64,000 bases of DNA, from the NCBI RefSeq assembly GCF_041146395.1, contig NC_090989.1, positions 49,130,501 to 49,194,500 of the forward strand. Direction: 5' to 3'. The notes beneath the pieces were generated by a model. That model ran no database searches, was not told the DNA's origin, and was given only the letters and a program-made list of their open reading frames with translations. Position numbers and translations under genes: made by a program. Origin of the DNA: Eulemur rufifrons. Taxonomy: Eukaryota > Chordata > Mammalia > Primates > Lemuridae. Position 1 is the first letter of the stretch. Every line of letters begins with the position of its first letter. This document shows positions 57,800-64,000 of this stretch, in pieces.

Positions 57800-59700
57800 C
57801 TTTTTTATCATATATTTTTTATATTTAGTTTGCATTTTTGTGTTGTAATTATAGAGGCTTTGTAGTATATTTTAAACTTTGGTAAGGTTATTCAACCTTA
57901 ATAAACTCTTCCTTTTCAGTGTCTTAGATATTCTTATATGTTTCCTTTTCCCTATGAAATTTAGTATTAATTATCTCCAGACCAAAAAAAAAATGTTATT
58001 GAAAGTTTTACTGAGTTCTCATTAAAATTATAAATAGTGAGAACTCAGATATCCTAACCAAGGACAGGTATATATATTCATTTCAAGCCTACTTCTTTGT
58101 TTTCAGAAATGATTTAGTTTTTTCACATAGGTTTCAAAAATATCTTACTGAACTTATTTCTAAGAATTTTATATATTTTGTTGCTGTTTTTAGTGAGTCT
58201 ACTTTTACTGTATCTTTTAAGTAGTTATTATTTTAATATTTTGCATGTTAACTTTATATACTACTTTCTTATAAATTGTCTTATTATTTGAGCTAGTTTT
58301 TATTAATCCTCTATGTTTTTCTAGGTGTACATTTATAACATTTATACATTTATGTCATCTTCAAATGAAAATCATTTTTTTTTAATTCTCTTTCTTTCTT
58401 TTTAAAAGTTTTTTAGAGAGTAGGGTTTCACTGTGTTGCCCAGGCTGGCCTCAAACCCACAAGCTCAAGAGTTCCTCTTGCCCCAGCCTCCCCAGTAGTT
58501 GAGGCTACAGGTGCACACCATCACACCCAGCTAACTCTTATTTCTCCATTTGTTTACTCTTGTCTAACTGCATTGAGCAATATTTCTAGTATAATATTAA
58601 ATATTACTGAAGATATTGGTGATCCTTGTCTTATTCCTGAACACAATGAAAATGCCTCTAAGGGTTTTCTATTAAATAAATGCTTACTTAATAGAAATTC
58701 TAGGCTTAATATTGGGATATATGCATATATTTTGTAATATTAAGGAAGTATTCACTTATTTTTACTTTCCAAAGATCTTAATTTGTAATATATGTTGAAC
58801 TAAGTGAAAATATTTTTATAGCCTCTACGAAGAGATTTTTTTTTCATAGACATAATACTATAATGCATTATATTAAAATATTTCATATTATTGAATTATC
58901 TTTGCATTTCTCATATAAAGCCACTTGTTCATGTTGTATTATTTTCTTATTGTGATATTAGATTTTGTTTACTAATATTTTTATTTAGATTTTTAATTAA
59001 CATTTATGTACAATATTGGTATGTACTTTTGTGCTATCTTTATCATCTCTGAGTTTTATACTTAAAATCATATGGAACTTTTTTTTCATTTTCTTTTCTC
59101 TTAAACAATTTATGTACTCTAGACACTGTATTATCTTGAAAGGTTTAGTTTTATTGGCCATCTGGGGCTTTCTGTACAGGTGTATATGTGTATGCCCATC
59201 GCTCCCTTTTTTTAATTATTAAGAAGAGAGTTCCTTTATAAATTTCCTTATTTAGTTTTCTGTAGAAATTGATGTACTTAAACTGTTCATCTCCACTGGA
59301 GTCAATTTTTGTCTTCCTATGAAATAATCCATGTCACCTATGTTTTAAAGTTTATTTATGCAAAGTACTACAAAGTTATTATTTATAATTTCTTCTTCAA
59401 TATTTATTTGGGGTATCTCATACTTTGTTCTTCATTTCTGATTTTCCCTTGTCTTCCTTAGTTTGATTTGCTTTCATTGTATTTCTTCTTACTGATTTTC
59501 TATTTTTTTACAGTTTTTGGATTTCATGTTTTAGATTTTTTTTTTTGTTACAGGTCTGAATGATGATTTGATTATTTTGAATATAGATAAAATGTTTTCA
59601 TTTTCTTCAGCTTTTTGGATGGTCTTGGTAGACTTTGATTGCATTTTCTCTTTTCTTATAGTGGTTTCATATGAACTTTCTTTCTTTTTTAGGCATTTCT
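57800..59700 (-). mobile_element. Ancient L1M, ORF2 to upstream, minus strand
   Basis: 'GAGGCTTTGTAGTATATTTT', 'TGTCATCTTCAAATGAAAAT' and 'CTTATTCCTGAACACAATGA' follow the reverse order of ORF2, including the RT region. Interrupted by an Alu-monomer-like piece at 58400-58545. Confidence 0.68.
58400..58545 (-). mobile_element. Free Alu left monomer (FLAM-like), minus strand
   Basis: A single 7SL-derived arm in reverse: 'GTGTTGCCCAGGCTGGCCTC', 'CCCCAGCCTCCCCAGTAG', ending 'CACACCCAGCTAA'. No second arm, and high divergence, as expected for an old monomer. Confidence 0.75.
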
Positions 59701-62700
59701 GATAAATGGTCGAGAGTGTCCTCTTTTTGCCATATTAGGATGGCTATGGAAATAGAAATCTTATTGCATATGTGATTGTCTAAAAGGTGTATTTACAAAA
59801 ATAATATTATGTGATATTTAAAATAAAAATCAATAAAAATTGTAATGATTTCAGATTATATTTTAATTGACAAGACACATATTCATTTTTTATTATTTTA
59901 ACTGTTATTTTTATTTTAAATTGTTAGAATGTTTTTGAAAAAGAAATATTAATGCACACTGTCAAAGCTGAAATTTTTTGGTGTGTGCTGTTATACGTAA
60001 TATGCCATAGAATGAAGTGGAATGTAGTGGACATGTGTATATGTAGCAAGACACACAGACCAATAAACAGATACAATAGACACACACACACACACAGAAT
60101 TATTTAATTTGGAAACTCTCTATGAGTTGCCTAGAGAAAGCTTTTTTGGCCAAAAATGTCCCATTCTTCTCAGAGGATCTATAAAGAGGAAAAAAAGAAT
60201 CCTGTAGAAAGGGCAGGCTCTCTCTTCAGTTTATACAAAGTCACGGTGCTTCTAAATCAGCCCTGACACACGCTTGCCTGTCCGTGAGATGACAACAAGA
60301 CAGAAAGCTATGCACCTGCTGACCCTTCTTTTTGTGAGACCTAGTCCACACCGAGGCACACTAGCTGATGTTTTCTAGAGTCTTTTTCTTAGACAGTTTC
60401 TCATGGTGCCAACCCAACTGGAAGTTATTCTTCTCTGTTATGCTGGCAGGTCACTGGAATGCTAATGATCATGTGTTTATTATGTGACAGTATATGGGTC
60501 CCAGACAGCCCTGATTGGGAAAGTCATGTGGCTAAATTAGTGGAGCCAATATATGCTTTTGGGAGTGCAAGGAGCTGGTGTTAAGAACACACTTTCAATA
60601 GCAGCATATCATTAACAAATGATCTTGCTAGCCCATGCAATATGATACCAGTGGGAACACTTATGTTTTTAATTTCTTTAAAGAAAAATGGAAAAGGTCT
60701 ACAATAATGATCAGATAGCCTATTTTCTATTTGCTTAATGTTTTTAAATATAAGCCAAACTCTAATTGAAGAAGATTTATGCTGATTGGCATTAGCAACT
60801 TTTAGTAAAATGATTCTTGACATGTTGGATTGTGATTTATCTTTAAACACATCTTTCAGAAAAGTTTACTAAAATATAATATGTAAGGTAACATTTAATA
60901 TACATCAATGGAAGACAATATTTGAGAATTTGAGAAGATAGATTTTGGGAAAGAAATATTTGTTGCTGAGTATAACTGAACTGTATCTGGTATCTATATA
61001 TAGTAAATCCACCAAGACACCTTTAAAAAAATATGCATTATCAATCAATTCAATGTTGTAATCCTTTTAGGTGTAAGTAATTTATCATTTTTTTAAAGAT
61101 AGTTTACTATAAAGTATCTAAATATATGAATATCTCTACCATAGCTTCACTCTAAGATTTATTTACTATAGAATTATTCATTTTTGAACACACATGTTAG
61201 GAATATTGCTAAGTTTAGTGGTGCCTCATTCCTGAAAGATTTAACCTAAGTTAATACATTTTTGAAGGGATACCTAGAACTTTTCTGTTATGTTAAGGAT
61301 CTAGTTTCTATTTACTTCTTATATTTTTCTTTTTCCCCAATTTGTTAAATACACACATGACTGTATAACTGATCGGCCTCTGTTGGGGAAGGTTTTGCTT
61401 TTCTTTGCTACAAGAGTGATGATCACATTTCAGGAAATAAGAAATTATGCTTTAAAACAGCTCAATAGCTTTTGTACCTGGACACAGGCACCTCAAATTG
61501 GAAAACACAAAAGTTTTCTCATGGCTCCACAGAGGTTAAATGGTTCCTCAGTAAAGGGAGGCATTAAGCACAGAGCAGCTCCATTGGTAAAGCAAAAATA
61601 ACTGTTATGTGGGAGCTGTTAGACTGGCAGTAGATTGCTATCTAGGGATTTTCACTCTCTGCTAAGTTCCTTCTCACACCGTGTGGGAAATGGCAGCAAG
61701 AGATATTTTAGCTATGATATAAAAGAAGATATACATTTCACACACTTAAAGGCATAGAAAATCAGTCAATTCTTTAAAAGCTCCTTGGAAAGCTCAAAGA
61801 CCACATCGACTTTCCAAATGTTCTATTAGAAGTGTCCCAAATATGACTTACGGCCATACCTTCCCTGAGCTTGTTCTAGAATAAATGCAGTAAGAGTGCA
61901 TGCTCCCGGCCACCACAAGATTAGGGATTTTCCTTGTTCACTGATGAAGATGATAAACATGCCTGTATCGCATACACCCTATCTCTTATTATTTATATAT
62001 TTTGATTATGGAATGTTAAAATTACGTCTTAAAATTGTATTGTGGTTTCAGGACCAAGTAATTTTTAAAGACATTTATGTAGATGATAAAAAGCACTTAG
62101 CTGACTGACTAATAAGAAGGTGACTTTATAATGTATTGTCCAAACATGAATGCTATAGAGAATGAAATAGAGCTAATAGTAATTATGTATAAGACAACAG
62201 TAGCAAACTGGGCCTTACCTGGAAAAACCACATATATGGTTGCCCCATCCATTGGTAATGATTTATGTATGTATATTTTTATAAATAATAATTATGCCTG
62301 AAAAATGGTTCAACTCTGCCTACTGAATGAATTTAGAACTAACAAGGATTCTCCAGCCAAATAATTGGAAATAGTGGGGCATAGATGGGGGTTTAACATT
62401 TTACACTAACAAGAGGTTTAATCCAGTAGCTGGCATTTAAGCTTGAATAAGGCAAGGTATTTAGTGGGTTGTAAATGTGAATGAGAAATAGGAGACTTAT
62501 CAACTGGTTCTTTAGTAAGAAATCTGAAATTAAAGTGGGAAGTCTTAGCTTCTAGTCATATTTGAACTTCTATTTTAACTTGTAAATTAAAAGTTCCATT
62601 TTATTTATTTGAGGATATTTATTTGGAAAATGAAGTGTTTAATATATCATATCTAAAATCCCTTTCTAGCTTTAGTAATCTGCGAATTCCATTACAGACA

Positions 62701-63150
62701 GTCCTGAAGTACAATGGCTTCACTCACAATTTATTAACTTTAGGATAGTATGAGAGTGATATGTATTCAGTAGAAACTGTACTTCAAATTTTGAATTTTG
62801 ATCATTTCCCTGGCTAGTGGTAGCAATAATGATATGTAGTGCAATACTCTCTCGAGATACTGGGCAGTGATAGGGGGACACAGGTCCTCATCAACCACAT
62901 GATCACCAGGGTAAACAACTGAGATGCTACAGTATATCAAATTCATTTTTGACTTACAATGTTTTCATCTTACAATGGGTTTATTGGGATATAACCCAAT
63001 CCTAAATTGAGCAGCATCTCTAATTGTATTTTCTTGAGTGAACAAGAACATCCTTGGTGACATCGAACCTTCCAAGAGACAGGGGATTTATGGGGAGGGA
63101 AGACAGGCAAAGTGAATGAAGGAGAGTTCAGAGTTCCGTGGGTTCCTTTA
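59701..63150. other. AT-rich interval, nothing recognised
   Basis: It contains a (CA)n run at 60082-60102 and a less AT-rich stretch at 60100-60560 that could be an unassigned old LTR. No gene or exon pattern was found. The open frames at 60581-60850 and 61383-61601 show no family resemblance. Confidence 0.4.
60082..60102. repeat. (CA)n simple repeat
   Basis: About nine CA units. Confidence 0.85.
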
Positions 63151-63159
63151 TATCCTCCC

Positions 63160-63540
63160 GTTGCATCATAGCCACTCTTCACTCAGGCATATTGAACTGC
63201 TTGAAATTCTCAGCACACTTCTATTCCTTCATACAGTCTGTTTCCTGTGTCAAGAATGTTTTCTGCTCCTCATTCCTTCAACTTTAGCTGTATCTAACTC
63301 CTATTTATCCTTCAAACATTGATCCTCTAATCTCAGTTTGAAACCTGTTTGCTGAAATCCAATAGCACCCTGAGCATAACTCCATCATAACATTTTTCAC
63401 AAACTCTGTTGTAATTTTCCATCTACTTTACTTCCAAACTAAACTCTGAACTACATGTTTTTTCTGTCTTGGCATCACCAGCACCTAACCCAGTGCTTTT
63501 CAAATAGAATGTGTTCAATAAATCATTCATTGAGTCATTG
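63160..63540 (+). mobile_element. L2 LINE 3' end, plus strand
   Basis: 'AACTCCTATTTATCCTTCAA', 'ATAGCACCCTGAGCATAACT', 'CACCTAACCCAGTGCTTTTC' and the end 'GTGTTCAATAAATCATTCAT' follow the L2 3' consensus order. Confidence 0.78.
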
Positions 63541-64000
63541 AAAAGCAATTATTCCTCCTTCCAAAAAAAAAATAAATCTGAAACAACAGAAAAATATTTC
63601 TGTAGATGCCTTGCTAAAATGTCTATCACATATATTATCATATATGTAAATCAAGGTAAAAATAAGTTTGGTTTGGACTGCACCCTGTGCTTTATATTAC
63701 AGAACACCTTGGGGCTCATGCTGTTGGAGCTGCTGCAATGAAAACCACTTCATAAGGCAAAAAATGAGCTTCTGATGACCAAGACATTGTGTTAGGTATA
63801 ATAATTTAGACACTAAATTGACATGAATGGTTTCCAGGATGAGTCTACTGTACACTAAATTTGTCTCTGCACTGTTTTAGCGAGGTTTCATAGAATAAAA
63901 AACAATCCATTTCATTTCTTTTTGTGTCTGCATGGCCCTAAATAAGCACTCAATTTACTTTATTACTTTTTGTAAAGCTCACACTCTCTTCTTCAGCACT
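63541..64000. other. Unassigned sequence at the window end
   Basis: No gene or repeat family recognised. Confidence 0.4.

Noticed and set aside
60581..60850. An 89-residue minus-strand frame
   Set aside because: No recognisable motif, and no splice or promoter context; most likely chance in AT-rich DNA.

Overview
The window is nuclear DNA of a primate, most likely a lemur (strepsirrhine). The evidence is a set of dimeric 7SL-derived Alu elements of lemuriform type, with 'TAATCCTAGCACTCTGGGAGG' in the left arm, an A-rich 'ACTAAAAATATATA' spacer, and 'GCACTCACTCTAGCC' in the right arm. Young L1 copies also carry a C-rich 3' UTR module unlike the human L1PA family. The background is AT-rich and looks intergenic or intronic. 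Most open reading frames are chance frames or remnants of L1, Alu and LTR sequence.

Layout. Positions 1-5600 are mostly unassigned AT-rich sequence with one Alu and one hAT-like relic. A putative LTR lies at 5645-6352. The main gene-like locus is a GC-rich, intronless block at about 6590-11285 on the minus strand. It is a retrocopy of REXO1 (RNA exonuclease 1, Elongin-A-binding protein 1) of the REXO1L/GOR type. Its 640-codon ATG-started frame (9283 down to 7361) is uninterrupted and keeps all the DEDDh exonuclease residues. The REXO1-derived sequence further upstream (9284-10815) is broken by stops. Positions 12600-15290 hold a MIR and an old L1 carrying an Alu. A possible 90-nt PH-like exon lies at 15314-15403. 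A processed CBR4 pseudogene (15642-17110) has a perfect 16-bp target-site duplication and an unusual 85-nt insert. Positions 17.5-36 kb contain LTRs, L2, MIR, a DNA transposon, Alus and two truncated young L1s in otherwise unassigned sequence.

Positions 36-59.7 kb are a layered repeat landscape. Ancient minus-strand L1M elements are interrupted by solo LTRs, older and younger L1 copies and several Alus. One young L1 (51305-53605) shows a twin-priming inversion and an apparent 3' transduction. Positions 59.7-64 kb are mostly unassigned, apart from an L2 3' end.

No operon, CRISPR array or cellular RNA gene was seen. The most interesting items are the intact REXO1-like retrogene with its internally duplicated segment, the CBR4 insert, the PH-like exon candidate, and the L1 insertions with extra 3' sequence. 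Family names come from pattern recognition, not from a database search.
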